From VFMC01 sp040398525 (lineage in GTDB: Bacteria; Actinomycetota; Acidimicrobiia; Acidimicrobiales; Ilumatobacteraceae), in NCBI GenBank assembly GCA_040398525.1, contig JBBATY010000018.1, forward strand, positions 1 through 64,000: a stretch of 64,000 bases of DNA, in the 5' to 3' direction. Below, piece by piece: positions 17,216-25,423 of the stretch; positions within the stretch are counted from its first letter, which is position 1, and the number at the start of each line of letters is the position of its first letter. Made by a program: the position numbers and the translations under genes. Below the pieces are notes generated by a model, which saw nothing but the letters and a program-made list of their open reading frames with translations, did no database searches and was not told the DNA's origin.

Positions 17216-19165
17216 TCAGCTCCCGGAGGGTCTGCAGGTCGGATCGGCTGGAGCCTGCGCTCCCGGCGAGGCGGCCGGCGCGTCGACGACCGGGCTCGAC
17301 GAGACGACGTAGACGCCGTCGATCAGCTCAGTTCGCTCGACGACGGCTGCCAGCAGCGCGTCGAGGTCCGCGGGAGCCTGCTCGGCGAGAACAGACACCA
17401 ACAGGCCGGTGACGATCGGCGCTGCGTATGAGCTGCCGCTGCGCCAGACCGTCCCGGCAGCACACCCGGCCATGGGGACTGCGGTGCCCGGGGCAGCAAA
17501 GGTGACGGCGCGGCCCTGGTTCGAGAACGAGGCTGGAGCACCGTTGCGATCGAGCGCGCCGACCGTGAGGACGTGGCGTCGATCGGCGCCGAGCGAGGCC
17601 GGCCACGCCGGCGTCAGCAGCAGGTTCCGCCCGTCGTTCCCGGCACCGGTGACGATTGCCACCCCTGCGGCCCCGGCTCGGTCGATCGCTGCCTCGAGCA
17701 CGTGCATCTGCTCTCGTCCGACCCCGGGTTGGGTGACGAGCGACAGGTTGACGACGTCGGCGCCGTTGGCGACCGCGTAGTCGACGGCGGCGGCCACGGA
17801 CGACATGGTGATGACTCCGGTGGGGCGCATCACCTTCAGCGGCATGATCGTGGCGCCGGATGCCACGCCCACGACCCCCGAACCGTTCCGGGCTGCGGCG
17901 ATGATCGAGGTGACCTCGGTGCCATGGTCGCCGAACGGGTCGTCGGGCTCAGGCTCCGGGTCGGCATCATCGGCACCGAAGTCCCACCCGTCGCAGTCGT
18001 CGGCGTAGCCATTGCCGTCGTCGTCGAGCCCGTTGTCGCACTGCTCGTCGTCGTTGCGCCACCAGGCGCCGGCGAGCTCGCTCGACGATGCGTCGAAGCC
18101 GGTGTCGATCACCGCCACGACCGGACGGCGCCCGCCTGCGGGCAGGGGGGTCGGAGTCGGTTGTGGCGCGGTCCGGCCGCTCGGGCTCGTCGTCCCGGGA
18201 AGCGCTGCCAGCCCCAGCAGGACATCGTCGCCGACGGTGAGCACACCTGGCTGGGTGGCGAGGTCGTCGAGCTCCTCGGTCGACGCGACTGCCAAGAGGC
18301 CTGGCGCGAGCCGAGTGACCTCGACCACATCGGGCAGTGCGAGCAGTGACGCCACCAGATCTGCTTCGGCGACCTCGGCGACCGGAGGAGTCGTCGGCTC
18401 CTGCGGCGTGGCCGCTGGTGGCTCGACGAGTCGGCCATCGACCTGGATGTAGCGTGCCATTGGCTCGCCGATCACGCCATCGGTGTCGACGACGACGATC
18501 GGCGACGTGACGCTGGCTGCGCCAAGGGCGCGCAACGCGGCGGCTTCCTCCCTGTTCGGGACCGCGAGCTCGAGCGATTCGTCGGGCACATCGACAGTGC
18601 TGATTGTTCCGTCGGCGCGCTCGAGCCGGGTCGAGCCCGGTCGGGTCGACACCCGCTCCGGCTGCGCGGCGGACTCGGGGATGTCGGCGCGCGCGGCGGC
18701 GCCGGGAACGGCGGCGGTCACCACCATGTGGTGGTAGTCGTCACCCCAGTCGACCCGACTCGGGCCGCGTCGGGGCAGACCTGTCGACATCGGTGATGCG
18801 GGCGTGGCCGGTGCGCCGACAGGGGTGTGCACGACGGCCGTGTCGCCACCGGTGAGCGTGGTGATGAGGTCGGGTTGGACGAAGCTGAGGCCACCGATGA
18901 TCGCTGCGATGACGGCCACTGCGACGACGGACTCGCGCGACAGGTCCGACGACTTCTTCGTGTCGGCCGCAGGGGCGCGGCGCACGACGACCGGCCGCGG
19001 TGGCGGGTCGGGCGCGGCCAGGCTGCGCACCACGTTCTCGCGGAGCGGTCGACGCTCGGGAAGGCTCCCCGGGGCATCGACGATCTCGGGGAGGTCGGGT
19101 GCATCCGATGGTGCCTCCCTGGGCTCGAAGTTCGTCGATTCGCTCTCGTCCACCCCCACCCTCAC
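17216..19165 (-). CDS. Membrane-anchored S8 subtilisin-like serine protease
   Basis: Secreted-side serine protease of 649 residues. A 78-residue charged, Pro-rich cytoplasmic tail precedes one membrane helix (about 79-98), giving a type II anchor instead of a cleaved signal peptide. A long linker/prodomain follows, then the subtilase domain (about 348-640) with Asp354 in VIDTGFD, His414 in GDHGTEV, oxyanion Asn510 in TGAGND and Ser579 in SGSSYAAP. Between Asp and His lies an acidic insert (NGLDDDGNGYADDCDGWD, 378-395) like calcium-binding thrombospondin-3 repeats. GTG codons at 19165, 19159 and 19153 all could start it. The substrate is unknown. Confidence 0.9.
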   Translation of the reverse strand: MRVGVDESESTNFEPREAPSDAPDLPEIVDAPGSLPERRPLRENVVRSLAAPDPPPRPVVVRRAPAADTKKSSDLSRESVVAVAVIAAIIGGLSFVQPDLITTLTGGDTAVVHTPVGAPATPASPMSTGLPRRGPSRVDWGDDYHHMVVTAAVPGAAARADIPESAAQPERVSTRPGSTRLERADGTISTVDVPDESLELAVPNREEAAALRALGAASVTSPIVVVDTDGVIGEPMARYIQVDGRLVEPPAATPQEPTTPPVAEVAEADLVASLLALPDVVEVTRLAPGLLAVASTEELDDLATQPGVLTVGDDVLLGLAALPGTTSPSGRTAPQPTPTPLPAGGRRPVVAVIDTGFDASSSELAGAWWRNDDEQCDNGLDDDGNGYADDCDGWDFGADDADPEPEPDDPFGDHGTEVTSIIAAARNGSGVVGVASGATIMPLKVMRPTGVITMSSVAAAVDYAVANGADVVNLSLVTQPGVGREQMHVLEAAIDRAGAAGVAIVTGAGNDGRNLLLTPAWPASLGADRRHVLTVGALDRNGAPASFSNQGRAVTFAAPGTAVPMAGCAAGTVWRSGSSYAAPIVTGLLVSVLAEQAPADLDALLAAVVERTELIDGVYVVSSSPVVDAPAASPGAQAPADPTCRPSGS

Positions 19166-19345
19166 TCTCCGTGGCGACCAGGTACGTCGAAGACGGTCCC
19201 ACTGACAGTTCCTTGATGCAGCGTTGACAGTGGTGGACTTCGGGGGAGGGCGATCACCCGTTGGTATGCCAGAGCCGACATCCCCGCAGCGAGTTCCGTT
19301 TCCCCGGGGGACCCCGACCCGTCAGGTCCTTGGGCCGCGGCTTGC

Positions 19346-19351
19346 TACGGT
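19346..19351 (+). promoter_or_regulatory. -10 hexamer of the LLM oxidoreductase gene
   Basis: TACGGT ends 6 nt before the GTG at 19358. The rest of the 192-bp gap (19166-19357) holds no gene I can support. Confidence 0.6.
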
Positions 19352-19357
19352 CCCGGT

Positions 19358-20215
19358 GTGGACATCGGACTCGTCATCTTCCCGACCGACCGTGGGATCC
19401 AACCGGTCGAGCTCGCCCGCGAGGCGGAGGCACGTGGCTTCCGGTCGCTGTGGTTCCCCGAGCACTCGCACATCCCGGTGTCGAGGCGTACCCCCTGGGG
19501 CGGCCGTGAGGGGGCGCCGCCGCTGCCCGAGGAGTACTGGCGGACCCACGACCAGTTCCTCGCGCTCGCCGCGTGCGCTGCCGTCACCACGACGATCAAG
19601 CTGGCCACGGGCATCACCCTGGTGGCCCAGCGCGACCCGCTGTGGCTCGCGAAGGAGGTCGCCACGCTCGACCACCTCTCCAACGGCAGGGTGATGTTCG
19701 GTGTGGGGTATGGCTGGAACCACGAGGAGATGGAGCACCACGGAGTCGACATCGCTCGGCGGCGCAAGGTGGTCCGCGAGAAGATCCTGGCCTGCAAGGC
19801 GTTGTGGACCGAGGAGGAAGCGAGCTTCGACGGCGAGTACGTGCGCTTCGAGGCATCGTGGGCGTGGCCCAAGCCGGTTCAGTTCCCACATCCGCCGATC
19901 GTCGTCGGTGCGTCACCGACCGATCTGCACTTCCGGCACATCTGCGAGTACGGCGATGCGTGGATGCCCATCGAGGGGCGTTGGCCGGTCGCTGCCGAAT
20001 GGCGTCGCCTCCAGCAGTTCGCCACGGACCAGGGTCGTGACCCGTCGACCCTGCAGCTCGGGGTGTTCGGTCCGAAGGCGACGAGCGAGCACCTCGCTCA
20101 ACTGCGCGACGACGGTGCCGCGTTCGTGGCCCTGGGACTACCGCCGCTCGACCGCGACGCGGCCTTGGCCGCGCTCGACCGCTACGCCCCGCTCGTCGCC
20201 GAGTTCAACACCTGA
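19358..20215 (+). CDS. LLM-class (luciferase-like) F420-dependent oxidoreductase
   Basis: TIM-barrel flavin-type oxidoreductase of the luciferase-like family, which in actinobacteria most often uses coenzyme F420. The 285-residue chain shows the family pattern: FRSLWFPEHSHIP near the start, TTIKLATGITLVAQRDPLWLAKEVATLD, and the FGVGYGWNHEEM motif near 120. These resemble the TIGR03619-type F420 subgroup. The GTG start follows TACGGT by 6 nt. Its stop TGA abuts the stop of the convergent Rieske oxygenase gene (TGATCA). The substrate is unknown. Confidence 0.92.
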   Translation: MDIGLVIFPTDRGIQPVELAREAEARGFRSLWFPEHSHIPVSRRTPWGGREGAPPLPEEYWRTHDQFLALAACAAVTTTIKLATGITLVAQRDPLWLAKEVATLDHLSNGRVMFGVGYGWNHEEMEHHGVDIARRRKVVREKILACKALWTEEEASFDGEYVRFEASWAWPKPVQFPHPPIVVGASPTDLHFRHICEYGDAWMPIEGRWPVAAEWRRLQQFATDQGRDPSTLQLGVFGPKATSEHLAQLRDDGAAFVALGLPPLDRDAALAALDRYAPLVAEFNT

Positions 20216-21652
20216 TCAGCCTTCGGCGACGAGGAACGGCTCGACCTCGGCGCGGTTGCGCCCATCGGCAGCCAGCCCGTCGACGATGTAGCGATCGATG
20301 AGGCGGTGGAACAGGCGCAGGCGGGCTTCCTGGTAGTTGCCGAACGTCACCGTCGACTTGCCGCTGCTCTTCAGGCCGGCCTGGACCTTGGGGAGGTTGG
20401 CCATGTCCTGCTCGAACACGGCGGCGAGGCCGCCCATGCCCGGCGCCTCGTGCCACGACTGCTCGAGCGTCAGCACGGTGCACTCCGCCGGCGCCGGGCG
20501 AGGGCCCTCGTCGGGCACCGGTGCGAGACGGATGACGTCCATGAAGCAGGTGTCGGGCGTGGGGCCCGGGCGCCATCTGTAGACGAGCGGTTGGCCGACC
20601 CCGGCCCACGGGGCGAAGGCGGGGAACATGTTGTAGAGGATCGCGTCGAGGATCTCGGTGTCGGAGGCCGAGGTGAGGTCGGCCTGGTACAGCCCCGACA
20701 TCCGTTGCCGGAACAGATCGGCCACCAGGGTGCGGGCCGAGCCGCCCTCGGGGATCTCCGGTGCCGTCGCCGACGCCGATCGGGCGCTGAACGCGACGTA
20801 GGCGTTGGCGATCTGCTGCTCGCTCAAGGTGTCGCTGAGGTGCGGGCTCTGCGCCCCGAAGGCATTGACGAACCGAGTGACGTGCGGTGCCTCGGGCCAG
20901 ATCGAGTACTCGCTGTTGGCGTCCGCCGCGAACTCCGAGATCTGGGGGTGCGTGGCGATGACGTGGTACGCCTCGGCGAAGGCCTCCATCACCACCTTCC
21001 AGTTGGCGGGCACTTCCTTCACGGCGTGGAAGGCCTTGTAGCGCCGACCGAAGTCGAACTGCGGGAAGTGCTCGACCAGCACGCGTGCGTACGTCTCGAA
21101 CGGTTCGGCAGCGGGATCGAGGTTCACCATCACGAACCCCTCCCACAGGGCCACCTTCGCCTCGGGGAGGTTGCGCCGGGCCGGGTCGTCGGCGATGTGC
21201 GGGAAGTCCCACTCGCAGGGCAGGTACGACAGGTTGCCGTCGATGTCCCACGTCCAGGCGTGGAACGGGCAGCGGAACGAGCCGACCCGTCCGTCCTCGG
21301 TGCGAAGCTTGGTGCCGCGGTGCAGGCAGGCGTTGTGGAAGGCGCGAATGGTGCCGTCGGACCCGCGCGTCACGATCAGCGACTCGTCGCCGACGTCGTA
21401 GACGACATGGCTGCCGGGCTTGGGGAGATCCTCTTCGCGGCATGCCATCTGCCAGGTCCGGCGCCACACATACTCGTGCTCGAGGGCTGCAAAGGCGGCC
21501 GACGTGTAGCGGCTCTTCGGCACATCGGCCGAGCCCTCGTAGCGGTACGACGTCGAGCGCAGCGCGACGGGCACGTCGCGGGTGTCGCGGGCCACCAGGT
21601 CCTGGTAGCTGGGGCCACTGCTGCGAGCATCACCTGGGTTGAGCGCGGTCAT
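20216..21652 (-). CDS. Rieske non-heme iron oxygenase, alpha subunit
   Basis: Aromatic-ring-hydroxylating-type oxygenase that uses a Rieske [2Fe-2S] centre and a mononuclear iron. The 478-residue protein has Rieske ligands Cys109-x-His111 (CLHRG) and Cys128-x2-His131 (CPFHAW), then the catalytic iron motif AEAYHVIATHP with His230 and His235. It is long enough to be a complete alpha subunit. The ATG at 21652 lies 7 nt behind TACGTT. No beta subunit, ferredoxin or reductase gene is nearby, so electrons must come from elsewhere. The phytanoyl-CoA dioxygenase upstream has its own promoter. Confidence 0.93.
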   Translation of the reverse strand: MTALNPGDARSSGPSYQDLVARDTRDVPVALRSTSYRYEGSADVPKSRYTSAAFAALEHEYVWRRTWQMACREEDLPKPGSHVVYDVGDESLIVTRGSDGTIRAFHNACLHRGTKLRTEDGRVGSFRCPFHAWTWDIDGNLSYLPCEWDFPHIADDPARRNLPEAKVALWEGFVMVNLDPAAEPFETYARVLVEHFPQFDFGRRYKAFHAVKEVPANWKVVMEAFAEAYHVIATHPQISEFAADANSEYSIWPEAPHVTRFVNAFGAQSPHLSDTLSEQQIANAYVAFSARSASATAPEIPEGGSARTLVADLFRQRMSGLYQADLTSASDTEILDAILYNMFPAFAPWAGVGQPLVYRWRPGPTPDTCFMDVIRLAPVPDEGPRPAPAECTVLTLEQSWHEAPGMGGLAAVFEQDMANLPKVQAGLKSSGKSTVTFGNYQEARLRLFHRLIDRYIVDGLAADGRNRAEVEPFLVAEG

Positions 21653-21659
21653 GGTCGCG

Positions 21660-21665
21660 AACGTA
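21660..21665 (-). promoter_or_regulatory. -10 hexamer of the Rieske oxygenase gene
   Basis: TACGTT (reverse strand) ends 7 nt before the ATG at 21652. Confidence 0.6.
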
Positions 21666-21705
21666 GTGCCGCAGAATGGTGTGTGCCGACCCGGGGAGGC
21701 GACGG

Positions 21706-22521
21706 CTACGGCGCCGTCGGCAGCCCGCCGGACAGGACCTCGAACTGCCTGGCCGGGTGGTCCTGCGGGGTGAGCTGCCCGGTGTCGACATCGACCACGT
21801 GTGCTCCGCTCGGCGCGTACTGGACGATGTAGCTCTTCCGGGTCGCGTCGGTGACGTTCGGCCCTGTGCGGTGCGGAGTGAGCGACGAGAACACCACCAC
21901 ACTGCCGGCGCGTGCCTCGACGGGGACGGCTCCGGTGCTGTCGTGCAGGCACTGGAAGCCGACGGGGGTCGCGTCGTGGACGAGCGTGCCCTGAAGGTGC
22001 AGGCCGGGCATCACCCAGGGGCATCCGTTGTCGACCGTGGCATCGGTGAGCGGCACCCAGCAGGTGAGGTACTGCTGCGGTTCGACGAACGCGTAGCCGT
22101 TGTCCTGGTGCCAGGGGAACTCGCGATGCGGCTCGGGCTTCTTGTAGACCGCCTGGTCCCAGTACAGACGGACGTCCGGGCCGACGAGGTCGTGGCAGAT
22201 GTCGACCAGCGCCGGGTGATGGGCGAACTGTCGGGCGGGCTCACAGCGGGTGACGAGGTGGACGGTGAACGTGATCTTGTCGGCCACGGCGATGAACATC
22301 GTCTGATCGGGCAGCTGGCGCAGGAAGTTCTCGGCCGCTGCCTCGTGCTCGTCGATCGCCGCACGCAGCCCGTCGACGGTCGCCTCGTCGATGACGTCTT
22401 CGACGAGCACGTAGCCGTCGCGGTGGTACTGCTCGACCTGCGCCGGGCTCAACAACCGCGGCGTCGTCGCGGCGCGTTGCCACTCGAACCCGGTCGAACG
22501 GGGATGGGGGCGGAGGTCCAC
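21706..22521 (-). CDS. Phytanoyl-CoA dioxygenase family protein (PhyH-like)
   Basis: Fe(II)/2-oxoglutarate-dependent hydroxylase of the PhyH family, 271 residues. The double-stranded beta-helix shows iron ligands His138 and Asp140 (WHQDN) and the distal His217 (TPHRTG), followed by the basic segment (ATRKSYIVQY) expected to bind 2-oxoglutarate. The GTG at 22521 follows a TAGTCT hexamer by 6 nt, and the first three bases of that hexamer are the stop codon of the ligD-type gene upstream. The neighbour oxygenase suggests catabolism of a lipid or terpenoid, but the substrate is not readable. Confidence 0.9.
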   Translation of the reverse strand: MDLRPHPRSTGFEWQRAATTPRLLSPAQVEQYHRDGYVLVEDVIDEATVDGLRAAIDEHEAAAENFLRQLPDQTMFIAVADKITFTVHLVTRCEPARQFAHHPALVDICHDLVGPDVRLYWDQAVYKKPEPHREFPWHQDNGYAFVEPQQYLTCWVPLTDATVDNGCPWVMPGLHLQGTLVHDATPVGFQCLHDSTGAVPVEARAGSVVVFSSLTPHRTGPNVTDATRKSYIVQYAPSGAHVVDVDTGQLTPQDHPARQFEVLSGGLPTAP

Positions 22522-22527
22522 GCCGGC

Positions 22528-22533
22528 AGACTA
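22528..22533 (-). promoter_or_regulatory. -10 hexamer of the PhyH-like gene
   Basis: TAGTCT (reverse strand) ends 6 nt before the GTG at 22521. Its TAG is the stop codon of the preceding LigD-type gene. Confidence 0.55.
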
Positions 22534-23541
22534 CTCAGAAGGCCGCCGGGCCCGGCTCGGGGCGACACGTGGGGGCTCGCCCGGCATCTTCGGGTACTCG
22601 GGCGGCCACGGCGCGTCGGCGAGCCCCGCGTCCCGGTCGCGCATGGCCAGGTCGAGCAGCGGCTCGAGCGAGCAGGGGTGGTCGTCCATCGCAGCCCACG
22701 GGTCGCCGTGGGCACGCACGCGATCGGGCACACTGCGGATGGTCAACGCATCGGGGTCGACGGTTGCCAGCTCGTGCCACTCCAGTGCGCACGAGACCTG
22801 AGCGCCAGGGCGGGCCCGCACCGACCACGGGGCGAACACCGTCTTGTGGGGCGCGTTCTGGTTGTAGTCGACGAACACCCGCGCCCCGCGCTCCTCTTTC
22901 CACCACGCCGCTGTCACCAACTCTGGACGCCGGCGTTCGAGCTCGCGCGCCACGGCCACCGCCGCTGCCCGCACCGACAGGCTCGTCCAGTGCGGTGCGA
23001 GCCGCACGTAGATGTGTAGGCCACGACCACCGCTGGTCTTCAGGTAGGGGCGCAGGCCGAGGCCCTCGAGCAGCTGCTGTGTCTCGGAGGCAGCCTCCTT
23101 CGCCATCTCCAAGGTCGTGCCTGGCCCTGGATCGAGGTCGATGCGCAGCTCGTCGCAGTGTTCGGGGTCGCTCACCCGCACCGGCCACGAGTGGAAGCCG
23201 ATGCACCCGAGGTTGACCGCCCAGACGAGATGGGCGAGGTCGGCGATGACGAGCGCATTCGAGGGCGTGCCGTTCGGAGTTCTCACCTCGGCGGTGGTGA
23301 GCCACTCCGGCGCGCCGGCGGGGATCCGCTTCTGGAAGAACGAGTTGCCCTCGACGCCGTCCGGGAATCGCTGGAGCATCACGGGTCGGTCGCGCATCAC
23401 CCGCATCACCGCCTGCTCCATCGCGAGGTAGTAGGTGACGAGGTCGAGCTTGCTCGCTCCGATTGCCGGGAAGAAGACCTTGTCCGGGCTCGACACCCTC
23501 ACCGACCGTCCGGCGATCTCGAGCTCGACTGCCTCGGCCAC
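22531..23541 (-). CDS. Stand-alone LigD-type polymerase/primase domain
   Basis: Archaeo-eukaryotic primase-fold polymerase (PolDom) of bacterial non-homologous end joining, which fills DNA ends with ribonucleotides. The 336-residue protein opens with the usual RVSSPDKVFFP segment and holds RIDLDPGPGTT (catalytic acidic pair), TSGGRGLHIYVRL, VDYNQNAPHKTVFAPWSVRA and CALEWHEL, all typical. It has no ligase or nuclease domain, and no ku gene lies in the window. The GTG at 23541 follows TACCGT by 6 nt; the usual longer frame starts upstream without support. It is divergent from the carboxylase gene. Confidence 0.93.
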   Translation of the reverse strand: MAEAVELEIAGRSVRVSSPDKVFFPAIGASKLDLVTYYLAMEQAVMRVMRDRPVMLQRFPDGVEGNSFFQKRIPAGAPEWLTTAEVRTPNGTPSNALVIADLAHLVWAVNLGCIGFHSWPVRVSDPEHCDELRIDLDPGPGTTLEMAKEAASETQQLLEGLGLRPYLKTSGGRGLHIYVRLAPHWTSLSVRAAAVAVARELERRRPELVTAAWWKEERGARVFVDYNQNAPHKTVFAPWSVRARPGAQVSCALEWHELATVDPDALTIRSVPDRVRAHGDPWAAMDDHPCSLEPLLDLAMRDRDAGLADAPWPPEYPKMPGEPPRVAPSRARRPSE

Positions 23542-23547
23542 AGCGGC

Positions 23548-23553
23548 ACGGTA
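23548..23553 (-). promoter_or_regulatory. -10 hexamer of the LigD-type gene
   Basis: TACCGT (reverse strand) ends 6 nt before the GTG at 23541. Confidence 0.6.
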
Positions 23554-23571
23554 CCCGACTGGTCGGCCCAC

Positions 23572-23577
23572 TAAGGT
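23572..23577 (+). promoter_or_regulatory. -10 hexamer of the BCCP-carboxyltransferase gene
   Basis: TAAGGT ends 8 nt before the ATG at 23586. Confidence 0.6.
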
Positions 23578-23585
23578 TCGGTGCC

Positions 23586-25418
23586 ATGTCGAGCGCACAT
23601 GTGGTGGCCCCGATGCAGGGAACGATCGTCACTGTCGACGTTGCCGTGGGACAGGCAGTCGTCGTCGGCCAGCAGGTGATGCTCATCGAGTCGATGAAGA
23701 TGCACCATGCAATCGAGGCGGTCGACAGCGGCGTCGTCGAGGAGGTCCTGGTTGCGGTCGGGCAGACGGTCGCTCAGGGCGAGGTGGTCGTCAGGGTGCA
23801 GCCCGGTCAGGTCGACATGGTGGCTGCCGTGCAGGATTCGGTGGCCGTCGACCTCGACCACGTCCGCGCCGACCTGGCCGAGACCTTCGAGCGGCATCGT
23901 GTCGGCACCGACGCAGCGCGACCCGACGCAGTCGCCCGGCGGCGCTCGCTCGGGCGTCGGACCGCGCGCGAGAACGTGGCCGATCTTGTCGATCCGGGCA
24001 GCTTCGTCGAGTACGGACCGGTCGTCATCGCCGCGCAGCGCCGTCGGCGGCCGGTCGCCGAGCTGATCGAGCGGACCCCGGCCGACGGGATGATCGGGGG
24101 CATCGGGACGGTGAACGCCGAGCTCCTCCCCGGGCGGGCGTCGAGCGTGGTGGCGATGTCGTACGACTACACGGTGTTGGCCGGCACCCAGGGCACACAG
24201 AACCACCGCAAGAAGGACCGACTGTTCGAGGTGGCCGAGCAGCTTCGCCTGCCGGTCGTGTTCTTCACCGAGGGCGGTGGCGGCCGGCCCGGCGACACCG
24301 ACCAGTCCGGCGTCAGCGGACTCGACTGCTTGGCCTTCCTCTACTTCGCCGAGCTGAGCGGGCTCGTCCCGCTGGTGGGGGTCAACGCCGGGTACTGCTT
24401 CGCCGGCAACGCGGCGATCCTCGGATGCTGCGACGTCGTGATCGCCACGGAGGACTCGAACATCGGGATGGGCGGCCCGGCGATGATCGAAGGGGGAGGG
24501 CTCGGTGTGTTCGCGCCGACGGAGATCGGCCCGATCGAGGTGCAGCGCGCGAACGGCGTCGTCGACATCGTCGTCGCCGACGAGGCCGAGGCGGTGCGGG
24601 TCGCCAAGCAGTACCTGAGCTACTTCCAGGGCCCGATCGCCGAGTGGTCGGCGCCCGATCAACGTCTGCTGCGCCAGGTCATCCCGGCCGATCGCAAGCG
24701 CAGCTACGACGTGCGCGAGGTGCTCGAGACGATGTTCGACACGGGCTCGGTGCTCGAGCTGCGACGCGACTTCGGGCTCGGCATGCTCACGGCGCTGGCT
24801 CGCGTCGAGGGACGTCCGGTGGGCGTGGTGGCGAACAACCCACACCATCTCGCCGGAGCGATCGACAGCGACGGCGCCGACAAAGCGGCGCGGTTCATGC
24901 AGCTGTGCGATGCGTTCGACCTGCCGATCGTCACCCTGGTCGACACCCCCGGCATGATGGTCGGGCCGGAGGTCGAGCGCACCGCACTGGTGCGGCATTG
25001 CACCCGGCTGTTCGTGGTCGGCGCCAACGTCACCGTTCCGATGGTGAGCATCGTGCTGCGCAAGAGCTACGGCCTCGGTGCACAGGCGATGATGGGCGGC
25101 AGCACCAAGGCGCCCCTCGCCTGTGTGGCCTGGCCGACGGGCGAGTTCGGGGGGATGGGCCTGGAGGGGGCCGTGCGCCTCGGCTACCGCCACGATCTCG
25201 AGGCCATCGCCGACCCTGTCGAGCGCGAGGCCACCTTCCAGCAGATGGTCGACCGGATGTACGAGCACGGCAAGGCCGTGAACGCGGCGTCGCACTTCGA
25301 GATCGACGACGTCATCGATCCCGTCGACAGCCGGCGATGGATCGCTACTCTGCTGGCTGCAGCGCCGCCCCCGGCGCCTCGCACCGCGAAGAAGCGGCCC
25401 AACATCGACACCTGGTGA
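23586..25418 (+). CDS. Acyl-CoA carboxylase: biotin carrier fused to carboxyltransferase
   Basis: Biotin-dependent carboxylase component that moves a carboxyl group from biotin to an acyl-CoA. Residues 1-75 form a biotinyl domain with the target lysine Lys38 in ESMKMHH. From about 95 to 590 follows a complete two-lobe carboxyltransferase (GGGGRPGDTDQSG, VDTPGMMVGPE, GGSTKAPL, WPTGEFGGMG). The order BCCP then CT in one 610-residue chain is unusual; actinobacteria normally fuse BCCP to biotin carboxylase. No biotin carboxylase gene is nearby, so that activity must come from another locus. The ATG lies 8 nt behind TAAGGT. It may be co-transcribed with the racemase-like gene 5 bp downstream. Confidence 0.92.
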   Translation: MSSAHVVAPMQGTIVTVDVAVGQAVVVGQQVMLIESMKMHHAIEAVDSGVVEEVLVAVGQTVAQGEVVVRVQPGQVDMVAAVQDSVAVDLDHVRADLAETFERHRVGTDAARPDAVARRRSLGRRTARENVADLVDPGSFVEYGPVVIAAQRRRRPVAELIERTPADGMIGGIGTVNAELLPGRASSVVAMSYDYTVLAGTQGTQNHRKKDRLFEVAEQLRLPVVFFTEGGGGRPGDTDQSGVSGLDCLAFLYFAELSGLVPLVGVNAGYCFAGNAAILGCCDVVIATEDSNIGMGGPAMIEGGGLGVFAPTEIGPIEVQRANGVVDIVVADEAEAVRVAKQYLSYFQGPIAEWSAPDQRLLRQVIPADRKRSYDVREVLETMFDTGSVLELRRDFGLGMLTALARVEGRPVGVVANNPHHLAGAIDSDGADKAARFMQLCDAFDLPIVTLVDTPGMMVGPEVERTALVRHCTRLFVVGANVTVPMVSIVLRKSYGLGAQAMMGGSTKAPLACVAWPTGEFGGMGLEGAVRLGYRHDLEAIADPVEREATFQQMVDRMYEHGKAVNAASHFEIDDVIDPVDSRRWIATLLAAAPPPAPRTAKKRPNIDTW

Positions 25419-25423
25419 TCCCC

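Noticed and set aside
19224..19229. TTGACA as a -35 element for the LLM gene
   Set aside because: No TA-rich hexamer follows at 16-19 bp, and the better TACGGT lies more than 110 bp downstream next to the start codon.
20306..21832. Long forward open frame opposite the Rieske gene
   Set aside because: Shadow frame: no motif, extreme composition, and antisense to a gene with a complete iron-binding site.
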